Origin: Tubulanus polymorphus
Lineage: Eukaryota > Nemertea > Palaeonemertea > Tubulaniformes > Tubulanidae
NCBI RefSeq assembly: GCF_964204645.1
Contig: NC_134034.1
Span: forward strand, 10,411,414 to 10,475,413
DNA: 64,000 bases
Direction: 5' to 3'
Both the position numbers and the translations under genes were made by a program. The notes under the pieces were generated by a model. The model worked only from the letters and a program-made list of their open reading frames with translations, made no database searches and had not been told where the DNA came from. Positions 12,931 to 25,580 of this stretch are shown here, piece by piece. Numbering within the stretch: the first letter of the stretch is position 1; the number at the start of each line of letters is the position of its first letter.

Positions 12931-13321
12931 CGCCAGCTCTCACCTCCCCTTGCCTTTTACCGTTACTGTCCCCTCCCCTATCTCCACATATCCACAGTTC
13001 ATTAATTGATCCAGTTCGGGAGAAATACAATGCATCGAATATCTGCTATACGGAAACCGTAACCTGGATTTTGCTACCGACATGAAATCAAATGAAATGG
13101 TCTCAAACTTTATCTTCCTAAATTATAATTCATTGTAAACCTCGGTGTCCATCGCAGAAACGCAGTTTCCATCATGAGCACATTTGCCGAAATGTATTTG
13201 AGCCCAATCAGGAAGGAAGCAATTTTCATTTTTCGCAATTATTGTTGTATACACGTAGTAAACCATTGATTACTGTTTTTTATCGGCCATTTAATTTTCT
13301 AATCTAATTTATCCTTTGCAT

Positions 13322-13515
13322 ACACTGCCATTTAGGAGCTTTGCGAGGTTGATCTGTTGTTTGTATTTGCTTTGTTTGTTTTTCTAATAAAGATGAATGC
13401 TTAAAAAGACGTATTAAATCGATATTTTTCCTTGTGTACAATGCCACTTTAGGCGCTTTGCGAGGTTAAACTTAAATTTCGCTTTCCTTTTCCGAATAAA
13501 GATAAAACATGGTTG
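13322..13515 (+). repeat. Tandem pair ending in AATAAAGATAAA-like motifs
   Basis: Two diverged copies about 120 bp apart. Each carries TACACTGCCATTTAGGAGCT- or ACAATGCCACTTTAGGCGCT-type sequence, then GCTTTGCGAGGTT, a T-rich spacer and TAATAAAGAT/GAATAAAGAT. No ORF covers them. The function is unknown; the shared polyadenylation-like hexamer suggests copies of a retroelement 3' end. Confidence 0.5.
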
Positions 13516-15120
13516 AAAAAATAATCCAATTTTGCTCTGCTGTGACGCTGGCCCTGACTTTTCCGCGGCACCATATGGTGGGTTGGTAGGGTCTCCGATG
13601 CATATATTCCCATCTAAACAAGAATATCTAATTGGATTCTTTTTTTATACCGCGGATTTATTTTGCACTAATGGAATTTCTCTCCGGAACAGACGAGACT
13701 CGCCTGCCAGCCGCTAATGCAGCATCAGCCTCGACATTTCTCTCGGGGATTAAGCTGACATGTCGCTACAAATCTCCCAATTAAATATAACTAAGCTACC
13801 GTGTGTGCGCCGATCTAATATCAACTAGAAGAAGGGTAGAGGGAGAGAGAACGAAATGAAACCGACGCCGACGGGACGTAAAATGCCGCCTGTTTACTGT
13901 TTTATCAATTTCATCACGAAATGTTCTTGCCGCCGATACGCGAGCAACTAATTCCGAGCCGTACTCTTCTATATAGTTTGAAAGACCACGAATATATGCC
14001 CAACTTATGTCGAAAGTTATGGAGGACATCAATTCATATCATCTAAAGAATCAGTGTACAACCGATGAAATGTAATTCATCACGATTATAACTTTTTTTA
14101 AAGTCTAGGAAAGTTTACGAGCGATTATTCAATCAATTTTGGGCCGTGCTCTTTTCAAAAGTAGACAAAAAGATGGTTTACATTAAAAAGATAGATTACA
14201 TTATTATATCAAAATATAACAGGACCTACATAAGTAGCATTTGAAATAATATCTGAAGGTGGTAAGAAGAAATGTCAAGATTAATTTCGATATTCTATAT
14301 TCGGATGTTTTAGCTGCAGTGGTGTTTGCCAAAAAGGTTGCAGGTTCAAGACAACAGATTGATACCTGCATTAGCCATTTTGAATCTGCTTAGAGAAAAA
14401 AAAACATAACTATGCCTACACCGATCCAGCATATTGAGTTTACTAACGGGAGCTGTTTCCTTTGACAAGGGGGTCGCGGCACGGCTTCTAAAACGCGCCA
14501 TTGTTGACAGAACACTCCAACCGCCATTATCGTTACCCGGATGACGATGACAGACGGCACAGTGAAGTGGTATATCTCGCGCGCGTGATGGATGATCGAA
14601 AGAGAACTCTTGAAGACGTACCCACCAACCAAACCCGCAGCGAAAACACTTGTCGGTTTTCGTGAGCATTTCTTCGTAGATAAAGATAAAAGAAAATCTC
14701 GGGCGTCAGCCGGAAAATCGGCTTAAAAATTTCGATAGCGCTGCGTCGTTTATAAGTAACTGATGCAACACCACATGCTATCCCTCCAGAAGGCGTGACG
14801 AGTCGTACGTAGTCGAAATTAGTTCATCAACTTGATGTTAAGACATGATCCAAACATCTGAAGCCAAATCAGCATTCAACGTTTAAAAAAACTAATAGGA
14901 TGACATCAACCAATGGGTCTAAAACTGTTAACTTCTAAATTGATGCTTTCGGTTATTAGTTCCGACCACTAGACGACTATAGTTTCGAAAACCGAAATTG
15001 TTTCGAAGTTCCCTTACACTAGAATAAACCATTTTACAGTTGCTAGTCGCCATTTCGTTAGGGTATACTTTTGTCCTGTATTTTGGGTCGTTTTTTTTTT
15101 TGTTCCTATCGGTGGGTTAC
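13516..15120. other. Intergenic DNA, no supported gene
   Basis: Small open frames on both strands have no recognisable domains or consistent splice context. A short CCAGAAGGCGTGACGAG block near 14790 resembles one inside the element at 3694-4200, so part of this stretch is likely decayed transposon. Confidence 0.5.
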
Positions 15121-15126
15121 TTTCAG

Positions 15127-15268
15127 ACGGATTCATTTCGATTTGACCGGAGCTGAAGTAGTCGTCGCTCATACGGACTCAGAACACGTTCAAGCGAACC
15201 GACAGAACGAGATTAGCGAAAAATCACGCCGACAAATTGCCACGAAATCGAACCGTAAATTGGAATAG
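15127..15268 (+). CDS. Possible orphan terminal exon, low support
   Basis: A good acceptor (TTACTTTCAG) is followed by an open frame of about 46 codons, RIHFDLTGAEVVVAHTDSEH onward, ending at TAG 15266-15268. The peptide is charged and free of low complexity, with codon choice like the real exons nearby. I found no partner exon upstream in the intergenic region and do not recognise the peptide. It could be a pseudo-exon or the last exon of a lineage-specific gene. Confidence 0.15.
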
Positions 15269-15399
15269 CAGATACTGCTAAACGAAATCACCGATTGCTT
15301 TTCCGATTTTGCGAGAACGATTTTCGATATTCCGACACAAGTCGTTAGATACAAGTCATTAGATCTTGATTGTATAAGTTATGAGGACATTTCTCAGTA

Positions 15400-15620
15400 A
15401 GAGAGAGAGTATTTCACAAACTCGTACTCAGTATTTTGACACCAACTCGGGGTAGAATTTTACCGGTCTCAATTTTACCGCAGTAAGAGACAGAGTCTTC
15501 TGTATTTCACAAACTCTTACTCAGTATTTTGACACAAACCCGGGGTAGAATTCTACCAGTCTCAACTTTTCCACACTAAGAGACAGAGTCTACCGCAGTA
15601 AGAGACAGAGTCTATACTGC
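15400..15620 (-). repeat. 92-bp satellite, locus 1
   Basis: Imperfect copies of a unit containing CAGTAAGAGACAGAGTCTAC, TTTCACAAACTCTTACTCAG, TTTGACACCAACTCGGGGTA and CCAGTCTCAACTTTACCG. The same unit recurs at 19258-19680, 31160-31460, 31865-32165 and 61503-62040. Strand is arbitrary; 19 kb and 61 kb run opposite to this one. Confidence 0.85.
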
Positions 15621-16496
15621 ATTTTGTAATGTAACTCGCTCTAACACTTTTCACCGCAGCTGTCAACTTTGTCATGGTTAGGCAGCAAGTAACTCCATTT
15701 TCCTAACTCTTTACCCGAACTGCCTCCACCACTCTGAACCTCCGAACTATTGAGAAAAAGTAATTCGACACCGCCGAGTATGCGTAATAGGTTTCATATG
15801 ACAACGTTTTAATGGCGCCGTGTAACGTAATTCTACTCGCGAAAAAAACGCACTAAACTCCGCGTGTAATACTTTCTTCGTCTCTGGAATAAAAACGATA
15901 CGGTCGGCGGCGTTTCGATATCGACGCTCATTTCTAACAAAATGTGTCAAGTGAAAAACAAGAGTAAATGACGAAATAACTCGAGCTATCGTGCAATACT
16001 ATATTATTCGTATATGGCACTCGACTTTTGCATCAGTCGAGACTAAAGATGTTATCAAATATTGTCTATACGCGACATGTGTTTGCTTCTCACCGGCGCG
16101 TAAACTGTAAATCCCCGTACAAACTCGCACGGCAAGATATGTGTGCGGCCGATATAGATACGTGTGCGACTGATATAGATACGGATATGGTAGGCGCACT
16201 TCCATTTCCAGGCATCATAAAACAAAATGGCGGCCGTTTCAAAATCAGGGCGAATTTCGGTTTTCGCACTCTAGATCGGCCGGAACGTATTTCACAGTGT
16301 CGGCCATCTTGGAATTAGATCGAAAACTACAGCGACTGCGCCGCTTCATCTGCGATTGATTTTGGTTGAAATGATAGTAATCTAATTGTGCATGGTGTGA
16401 AAATGAGGGGACACAAATATGAAATTTCAGGACTGTATCGTGATGTTGAGAGGTTTAGAGACTACTAACAACGTGCCGTCAAAAGTATGGTCGGCG

Positions 16497-16835
16497 CATC
16501 CTCCCTCTGCAGGGACTCGAACCTGATGGCATCGCTACACTCAGCCACGGCACGAACCCCTGCATCAGTAGACCGGGTGCGCAGGTACATGCGCAGCTTT
16601 CCGAACGAAAACTGGCGGCACCAATCAGATTGCTCGTTGTATAATCGTTGAGGCAAATTTCAAGGAAGAACTATAAATGGGAAAACCCGGGCTAAAATAA
16701 AACGGGATTTCTGATTGGCTAAAAAACACATCATCTGAACTGCGCATGTATCTGCGCACACGGTCGATTATGGCAGGGTTTCGTGTCGTGGCAATCTCGA
16801 TGCCATCAGGTTCGAATCCCTGCCGGGGGAGGATG
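16497..16835. mobile_element. MITE with long tRNA-like TIRs and 8-bp TSD
   Basis: A 339-bp element starts CATCCTCC and ends GGAGGATG, flanked by direct copies of GGTCGGCG at 16489-16496 and 16836-16843. Inverted ends extend for about 60 bp and contain GCCATCAGGTTCGAATCCCTGC on the outward-reading strand, a good match to a pol III B box. An 8-bp duplication fits hAT-type or P-type transposition. No transposase is present. Best-preserved of the family members at 7172-7530 and 33645-33938. Confidence 0.8.
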
Positions 16836-17499
16836 GGTCGGCGAACTTTGAAATCTTGGAATTCTTGGCCACATTGGGCAATTTTGAAAATTCGAGATCG
16901 TATCGGGCAACACGAGCAATAGGGCCTCGGTCCTATGCACTTGCCGGACTATTTTCACAACCGGTAGAAGACGCCTCTTGATATATCAGATTGGAAATCG
17001 CGCCGATATAGCGCCTGCATCACCCGCAGCTATGGAAGCTTAATTTCCGTTAAATCTCATCCCGCAGACGAAGATATCAAAAATGAATCCGTCGTCAGAT
17101 ACACGTCACCGGCTCAGAAGGGCCTGCGGCGTTTTCATTTCAACGAATATTATTACTTTGTGACTGTGCGCGTTTTCGTTCGAATCGTCGTGTGTGGTTT
17201 GCGTTGTATGATGTTCGGCGCGACCGCCGCGACGCCGAATCAAAGCAGAAACCGTCGATTAATCACCGATAATCTCCTTCTCTTCTGCTCGTCGCGCAGA
17301 CGCGATTGTGTAAAATTTTGAATCGTAACCGCCGCCGCGATTCATCGTTTCGTCAGCCAGTAACTTCCGCACTTGTCAGTTTTCATTTCGACTGAATTAA
17401 CCGATTCGCATTAATTGGAAAATGATGAAAAGCGTTTGATTCAAACTGCGTAGAGCGGGGTCAAGGTCATGTGGTGACAAGCTTCAATGTCAAGGTTAT

Positions 17500-17645
17500 T
17501 AAATGGATATTATTGGTTGTAAAACAAAAATGTCCGCCTACTGACTGGTCTGAGGTTGTTTGATTGGTTATAGAACCAAAATGAGCTTAGACTGATCTTA
17601 GATTTTCAGATTGGTTATAGAACCAAAAAAATGGTCTTATGATAA
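17500..17645 (-). repeat. 47-bp repeat family, inverted copies
   Basis: About two to three units with GATTGGTTATAGAACCAAAA and TGAGCTTAGACTG, the reverse complement of the array at 24150-24640. Confidence 0.75.
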
Positions 17646-18234
17646 GCTTTGAAAACTTAAAATCTGGTCGCATCCCGCGCTACTGACTGTGTGTGTGTAT
17701 AATTTGGCCCTCAGGAGATTTAAATCATCCGTGTAACTCGAGTCGGGCTTGTCGCATCCGCTATTCCATCTAATCAACATTACTGTCAGATAAACGTACG
17801 TGTGTCCGACTGTAAACAAACGACACAACACCTCCGCTAGTGACATCCGAAACATACTCAATTTACTCTGAAACAAATTCCCGAAAACCATCAAAGTGTT
17901 CTGCCGGTAACGAGCCATCGGAGAACCGGCGGCGAGCGGAGCCCGAGTCGGCAGCTGCATGGAAAGCGAACTATGTTAATAAAGCGATTAATATGCGTTA
18001 CGGCGCTCCATATACGTCTCTGTAATCCCCCTTCAGAGGTTTTCTATGATGTGCTCACTTCGCTTTATTATTCGCTCAGATATGTTTTCCTCTCTACTCG
18101 AATGAAAATGTCGAATGCTGATAAGTAGGTTATGTAGGAGAAAATGGTAATGATTTTGAGAATTTCGACTCGGGCAAGTTGCCGAGTTGTTAAACACTGC
18201 CTTACGTAGTTGCCATTGACACTGGCCACCAATT

Positions 18235-18545
18235 AACAATATCATAGAAAACAACAATGCATAATAGATGTACAATATTGTAGTACGTAATGTGCAATAA
18301 CATAGTACATGCATAACTAATGTGCAATAATATAGTACGTTACAATGCGTAATGAATGTGCAATAACATAATACATAACATTGCATAATGAATGTACAAT
18401 AGGCCTATTGTGCGATATGAATGTACAATAGGCCTATCGTACATATTGTGCGATAACATAGTACATAATGTACAATTTCATTGTACATTACGATGCATTA
18501 TGAATGTGCAATAACATAATTCATAACAATGCATAACAAATGCCC
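18235..18545. repeat. AT-rich imperfect tandem repeat
   Basis: Degenerate units of about 35-40 bp built from ATAACATAGTACATAA, AATGCATAATGAATGTGCA and TACAATAGGCCTAT. A 117-codon minus-strand frame across it is an artefact of the repeat. Confidence 0.7.
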
Positions 18546-19257
18546 AATGACCTTTGTTCGTATATTATGGAGGGCGCACCAAACGAAGAACACATCCGGG
18601 TTACGGCGCAGAGCAAAACCTAATTGTGCTGACTGCACCCGTAAAACCAATCATTGCAGAACAGCAATTATATTACATGCCGTCCACGCCTTGAATATAT
18701 ACATAGATAGGGCCTATTAGCGGACAGAATCTCTCGCTATTAGGCGACTAGGTTTTTACGATCTCCAATTATTGAGCGCACACTGTTCTAGGGCGTGCAT
18801 CCTATCCCCTCATATCGAATGCATGGTTGACTCGTTTAGGTTACTGTGTGAATATAAATGACGGCATTTATTCGCAGACGACGACGACGACGCGAGTTGA
18901 AGAGAACTCTGGAAACGAAGATCGACTCGGTCAGTGCTATATAGCTACAGGTGATCGAATAAGAAGGTCTCGACCAATTACCAGCGCCCCGAAGGCACAC
19001 TTAACTCGCGTTCTTGTGTGTCTTCAGTAGCGCCCTTGATGGTAACTGCGCGCCGGATGGTCAAACAATCGGTCTTCGTAAAAGCACTGTCGCCATTAAG
19101 TCGACAAGATCGGGATATTTGTTATGGATACGATATACGTAGGCATACTCCCTATATGCTGAGCAGGTTCGACCGTTTTGTACTCAGTGAAGTCGTTGGC
19201 ATTGGTAAAATCCTCGACCAAATTCGAGAAAAACGGTGGATCGGTTAAGTTGGAAAC

Positions 19258-19680
19258 TGGTAAAATTCAACCCCGAGTTGATGCTGTCAAATACTGAGTA
19301 AGAGTTTGTGAAATACAGTAGACTCTGTCTCTTACTGCGGTAAAGTTGAGGCTGGTAAAATTCTACCCCGAGTTTGTGTCAAATACTCAGTAAGAGTTTG
19401 TGAAATACAGTAGACTCTGTCTCTTACTGCGGTAAAGTTGAGACTGGTAAAATTCTACCCCGAGTTGGTGTCAAATACTGAGTAAGAGTTTGTGAAATAC
19501 AGTAGACTCTGTCTCTTACTGCGGTAAAGTTGAGACTGGTAAAATAATACCCAGAGTTTGTGTCAAATACTGAGTAGGAGTTTGTGAAATACAGTAGACT
19601 CTGTCTCTTACTGCGGTAAAGTTGAGACTGGTAAAATTCTACCCGATTTGGGGCCAAAAATACTGAAAGATTTGTAAAGC
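19258..19680 (+). repeat. 92-bp satellite, locus 2
   Basis: About four and a half copies in the GAGTAAGAGTTTGTGAAATA / GGTAAAGTTGAGACTGGTAA orientation, inverted relative to the arrays at 15.4 and 31-32 kb. Confidence 0.9.
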
Positions 19681-20214
19681 ATTTAGTCACAGGGAATAGA
19701 AAATATCAGCCGAGACAAGTGAAGTCGTGCATACATACATTTGTGATTTCTAAAACCTCCCTGACCTATACAGACCCCCCCCCCCCTCGTTGTCGATGAA
19801 CACTGTTGCAGAATCTATAATGGAAATTGATCTTTTAAGTAGAGCGTTGTTGAAATTTACAAGAAAAAAAATCTATATGCGAATGTAAACTAAGCTCCCT
19901 ATAATCAGAGAACATCTACATCGAGGTTTCAGAGAAAAATTATTGAAGCCAAGGAATTAAATAAATACCTTGCCTTAAGCTCCCCGAGTCAAAGACAAAG
20001 GACTTCTATAGCCAAACGGAACTGACAATATCCATGAAAGAAAAGCTTTGTGAAGACACGAAGACGAAAGCAGCAACAACGGTAAAAAGATCGATGATCT
20101 TTCTACAGACGAATTTGCTGTCGGAGTCAAAAAGAAAATTCAGAGATGAATCTAGCCATAGAAATGTATAGAGACTGTGAAATGTATCGGATTCCAATGA
20201 TCATGTGGTATGGG

Positions 20215-22235
20215 CACGCGATCAGCCTTAGTGAACCATGAGACTCTGTTACAGTACAAACCCCTGCCCTATAGTAGACACATCCTCCCTCGCAGGGTTT
20301 GAACCTGATGACATCATGAGACTCTGTTACAGCACAAACCCCTGTCCTAGTAGACACATCCTCCATCGCAGGGTTTGAACCTGATGACATCATGAGACTC
20401 TGTTACAGCACAAACCCCTGTCCTAGTAGACACATCCTCCCTCGCAGGGTTTGAACCTGATGACATCATGAGACTCTGTTACAGCACAAACCCCTGTCCT
20501 AGTAGACACATCCTCCCTCGCAGGGTTTGAACCTGATGACATCATGAGACTCTGTTACAGTACAAACCCCTGCCCTAGTAGACACATCCTCCCTCGCAGG
20601 GATTTGAACCTGACGACATCACGAGACTCTGTTACAGTACAAACCCCTGTCCTAGTAGACACATCCTCCCTCACAGGGATTTGAACCTGATGACATCAAG
20701 AGACTGTTACAGTACAAACCCCTGCCCTAGTAGACACATCCTTCCTCACAGGGATTTGAACCTGATGACATCATGAGACTCTGTTACAGTACAAACCCCT
20801 GTCCTAGTAGACACATCCTCCCTCGCAGAGATTTGAACCTGATGACATCAAGAGACTCTGTCACAGTACAAACCCCTGTCCTAGTAGACACATCCTCCCT
20901 CGCAGGGATTTGAACCTGATGACATCATGAGACTCTGTTACAGTACAAACCCCTGCCCTAGTAGACACATCCTCCCTCGCAGAGATTTGAACCTGATGAC
21001 ATCAAGAGACTGTTACAGTACAAACCCCTGCCCTAGTAGACACATCCTCCCTCGCAGGGATTTAAACCTGACGACATCACGAGACTCTGTTACAGTACAA
21101 ACCCCTGCCATAGACACATCCTCCCTCGCAGGGATTTGAACCTGACGACATCACGAGACTCTGTTACAGTACAAACCCCTGCCCTAGTAGACACATCCTT
21201 CCTCACAGGGATTTGAACCTGATGACATCATGAGACTCTGTTACAGTACAAACCCCTGTCCTAGTAGACACATCCTCCCTCACAGGGATTTGAACCTGAT
21301 GACATCATGAGACTTTGTTACAATACAAACCCCTGCCCTAGTAGACACATCCTTCCTCACAGGGATTTGAACCTGATGACATCATGAGACTCTGTTACAG
21401 TACAAACCCCTGTCCTAGTAGACACATCCTCCCTCGCAGAGATTTGAACCTGATGACATCAAGAGACTCTGTCACAGTACAAACCCCTGTCATAGTAGAC
21501 ACATCCTCCCTCACAGGGATTTGAACCTGATGACATCATGAGACTCTGTCACAGTACAAACCCCTGTCATAGTAGACACATCCTCCCTCACAGGGATTTG
21601 AACCTGATGACATCATGAGCCTCTGTTACAGTACAAACCCCTGCCCTAGTAGACACATCCTCCCTCGCAGAGATTTGAACCTGATGACATCAAGAGACTC
21701 TGTTACAGTACAAACCCCTGCCCTAGTAGACACATCCTCTCTCGCAGGGATTTGAACCTGATGACATCAAGAGACTCTGTTACAGTACAATCCCCTGTCA
21801 TAGTAGACACATCCTCCCTCACAGGAATTTGAACCTGATGACATCATGAGACTATGTTACAGTACAAACCCCTGCCCTAGTAGACACATCCTCCCTCACA
21901 GGAATTTAAACCTGATGACATCATGAGACTCTGTCACAGTACAAACCCCTGTCATAGACACATCCTCCCTCACAGGGATTTGAACCTGATGACATCATGA
22001 GACTCTGTTACAGTACAAACCCCTGCCCTAGTAGACACATCCTCCCTCGCAGAGATTTGAACCTGATGTCATCAAGAGACTCTGTCACAGTACAAACCCC
22101 TGTCATAGTAGACACATCCTCCCTCACAGGGATTTGAACCTGATGGCATCATGAGACTCTGTCACAATACAAACACCTGCAGGGATTTGAACCTGATGGA
22201 ATTGTGAGACTCTGTCACAGTACAAAACCCTACCC
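20215..22235. repeat. About 77-bp satellite derived from tRNA-like MITE end
   Basis: Roughly 26 tandem copies of a 76-77-bp unit containing CATCCTCCCTCGCAGGGATT, TGAACCTGATGACATCATGA and CTCTGTTACAGTACAAACCC. The reverse complement (CATCAGGTTCAAATCCCTG... followed by GGAGGATG) is plainly the terminal inverted repeat of the elements at 16497-16835 and 33645-33938. Variants (TCATGA/TCAAGA, CGCAGAG/CACAGGG) are interspersed, suggesting ongoing homogenisation. Apparent ORFs inside are artefacts. Confidence 0.9.
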
Positions 22236-22964
22236 TCTCAGACTCTGCAGTTATATGCATATATAGCTGACTTAAAAACATGTGTGAACGCACAGCACTG
22301 ATTTCGTTCGTACTAAATTGGTCCAGTCCAGGTGACCAAATTACAATGGACCACGGATGTGTCCACTGATGGACTAACTGCCGAAGCATGGAAGAAGTAT
22401 GTACGTAAAGAAAAGAATCCCAAGTTCTGATTGGCTGATATACCGGTGCCGATCTATCAGCTCAGTTACCCATCTATTAAACTGTCGGACGCTGCAAAGT
22501 TTACGAATGATTCTGTTGTTGTTGATTGCGTTGAATACATACACGATGCACCGAGCGTGTGATGACGTTATTGATGACGGTGTGTGTGGCTTTTCTTCGC
22601 GACAATCTGTCAAATAAACAATTGACCAATCAGGCAAATAATTAAACCGAACACATCAAACGACGGTAGCGTCTATTTCACCGCGCACACAGCCCCGCGG
22701 CTATACCAACCATCTTCCACTTTACCCACTCTCTATCTGTGTGTGTGTGTTTAGTTAATTATTGAAGGATCTATATCGTTTTTGTATTGATTTTTGCTGC
22801 AGTCTTGCGTACTGCTTTAATTAAATACGACGACCCGGTTTCTAAGCGATTCTATGATTCACAGTCGGTCTGAAATCGGTTCAAACTTAACTCCATGTTT
22901 CCTATTGTTTATTAACACCGAAATGGGAGGCGGCCACAACCGTGAAAAACTGATGACTCCGAAT

Positions 22965-23140
22965 TAGACCCGCAAAACCTGTGGAACTGGATTCAGAGTC
23001 AAATTAAACCCCGACAACTGTGGAACTGGGTCCAGAGTCAAATTAAACCCACACAACTGTGGAACTGGATCCAGAGTCAAATTAAAACCACAGAATTCGT
23101 AGAAATCGGATCCGGAGTCAAATTGAGTCCCCGTGTAGTA
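22965..23140 (-). repeat. 45-bp satellite, locus 1
   Basis: About four copies of CAACTGTGGAACTGGATCCA plus GAGTCAAATTAAACCC. The same family occurs at 25060-25580, 34910-35110, 36720-36840, 47885-48300 and 50990-51380. Confidence 0.85.
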
Positions 23141-23499
23141 GCGAGTATCAGAAAATGAATGTTAATTGAGAATCGGGAAACAAACCATCAGTTGATGATA
23201 GAGCGACTGCTGCTGCTGCTGCTGCGCGACTTGTTGTCGTCGCTAGTGAAATCAATTTACTGTCGTATTCGGAGTAACATTAGTTGCCGACTATTCGCGC
23301 AGTAATTCACGAGGATCAATCATATCATTTCTGGCCAATTAACTAACATCAAATGTCGCCGTAATTACGACGATATACCCGGTCCTCTGGGCTGTACCGA
23401 TAAGATAATAGGTCTAATGTCTAAATGGCTGATAGCTGATCGCGGTTCTGCATCAAAAGTTGAATAAAAACCACGCGAAGCAATTATTAATTTTTCTTG

Positions 23500-23930
23500 C
23501 GTAACGAGTTTCCCTACTTCCCCTCCCCCCCCCCCTACATCGCCGGGACTCCCTTTCTTCATCTTGTTCTCTCTCTCACCCTTCCACCCTCCCCCCTTCC
23601 TCTCCCTAACCCATATTTCTCCCAATTCCTTTGGCTCAATCTTTTACTCCACTCCCCTACCTCAACCCTCCTTTCCTCCCCCCCTCTCCTACCTCCCCAT
23701 CTCCTCCCTCCCTCCCTTTCCCTCCCTCCCTCCCTTCCTCCCTTCCTCCTTTCCTCCCTCTTCATTTTATTGTCTCTTCCTCTTCACCACTTTCGCTTCC
23801 TGATCTTTATCCATCTCTCCCCGAACCTTCCTCCAATCCCTTCACCTCACCCCCTCCCCCCTCCCACCACTTTCTCTTTCTCGGGTCATTTCCTCTCTCT
23901 CCTCCACATTCCATCCCCCACCTTCTTATG
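23500..23930 (+). repeat. 430-bp polypyrimidine tract
   Basis: Almost pure C/T on the plus strand (CCTCCCTCCC, TTCCTCCC runs). Open frames of 79-153 codons here are Pro/Ser/Leu-rich or Arg/Gly/Glu-rich low complexity and are not proposed as genes. Such tracts can form triplex (H-DNA) structures; that is inference. Confidence 0.85.
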
Positions 23931-24149
23931 GCCGTTAGGCGCCTCACCGACTGATTAGCGATTCGACGAATGACGGTATTCAATTAGGCAGGTTTTAGCC
24001 GTTTGGTTGTAATCAGACTTTTAGCAGAAGTTTCTGATTAGATACAAAAGGCAGCAGTAATTTGTCGTCACCGGTGCTGAATATCTTAACACTGCAGTTC
24101 GAGCTCGTGGTCAGTGTTACACAGACGATATTTAGATTCATGAAGACCA

Positions 24150-24640
24150 ATCTGGGTTCTACCCGTTTCCTGTCTAAAACCAATCTGATATAACAACTTA
24201 AGACCGGTCTAAGCTCATTTTGGTTCTATTATCAATCTAACAACTTAAGATAAGTCTAAACTTATTCAGTTTAATTCTATAACCAATCTAACAACTAAGA
24301 CCAGTCAAAACTAATTCATTTTGGTTCTACAACCAATCTAACAACTTAAGACCAGTCTAAGCTCATTTTGGTTCCACAACCAATCTAACAACTTGAAACC
24401 AGTCTAAGCTCATTTTGGTTCTATAACAAACCTGACAACTTAAGACCAGTCTAAGCTCATTTTGGTTCTATAACCAATCTGACAACTTAAGACCAGTCTA
24501 AGCTCATTTTGGTTCTATAACCAATCTAACAACTTAAGACCAGTCTACGGTCATTTTGGTTCTATAACCAATCTAACAACAAGACCAGTCTAAGCTCAAT
24601 TTGGTTCTATAACCAATCTAACAACTTAAGAGGTTATATG
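24150..24640 (+). repeat. 47-bp tandem repeat array
   Basis: About ten copies of AACTTAAGACCAGTCTAAGC TCATTTTGGTTCTATAACCA ATCTAAC. Family members also lie at 17500-17645 (inverted), 37855-38245 and 46690-46790, and weakly at 10240-10330. Confidence 0.9.
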
Positions 24641-25059
24641 AAATGGTCTTAAGAAATTCAACATTTCACTGTTGATGCTGAGACCTGAACTTGTCCTTCC
24701 ATGATTCTAAGTCTATACTCGCCGCTAGGTGTCGCTTTAAGGGTATGACATGCAGCTACCTGAACGCCAGGAGAGTCCATGTTTAACGCTCACGCTTGCG
24801 TCATCTCACGTCACGTACGGATAAGCATCAGCTTAATGTCGTGTCATCTACGTTTTTACGGTGGTGACTAGCGCGCGCAACGACATCAACGTGAAAACGC
24901 TCTCGAGTCATTTATACGTGTTCGACGTGCGTTGATGCATGCATGTTGCTACGCACAGTACATGAGTTGTCGTAAGAGTTCCATCTGGAATATACTGAAA
25001 GAGATCGCGACAGTAAGTCATATTTATTTTCTTATTTCAATCTCAGGTTCATTGGCTAA

Positions 25060-25580
25060 CAGGGTGGATCCTGAGTTGCACAGTAAGAACGGGTTTAATT
25101 TGACTCTGAACTGAGTTCCACAGTTGTGCGGGTTCGATTTGACTCTGAACCCAGTTCCACAGTTGTGTGGGTTTAATTTGGCGCTGGACCCAGTTCCACA
25201 GTTGTGTGGTTTAACTATAGACTCTAAATCCAGCCCCACAGTTGCGTGGGTTTAACTATAGACTCTGAATCCAGTTCCACAGTTGCGTGGGTTTAATTTG
25301 GCTCTAGACCCAATTCCACACAGTAACTGTGTGGAACTGGGTCCAGAGACAAATTGTTGGGGGTTTGATTTGACTCTGGATCTAGCCCCACAGTTGCGTG
25401 GGTTTAACTATAGACTCTGAACCCAGTTCCACAGTTGTTTGGGTTTGATATTTGGGTCAGAAGGATTCATTTTCACGGGTATAATTTACAACTCTGGATC
25501 CAGTCGGATATTATTGTCTGAGTCTTATTTTGTCTCTGGATTCAGACTCTCTAATTTCTCTCTGGTCCCCATGCGGGTCT
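25060..25580 (+). repeat. 45-bp satellite, locus 2
   Basis: Nine to eleven units of CCAGTTCCACAGTTGTGTGG plus GTTTAATTTGACTCTG. One unit around 25320-25350 is inverted (ACTGTGTGGAACTGGGTCCA), making a local palindrome. Confidence 0.85.

Noticed and set aside
14346-14669. 107-codon minus-strand frame
   Set aside because: No domain, cysteine pattern or splice context; ends in low-information sequence.
20215-22235. CRISPR array
   Set aside because: Units are contiguous without unique spacers, the genome is eukaryotic and there are no cas genes; the unit is a transposon end.
23497-23958. 153-codon Pro/Ser/Leu-rich frame
   Set aside because: Polypyrimidine low complexity with several overlapping open frames.
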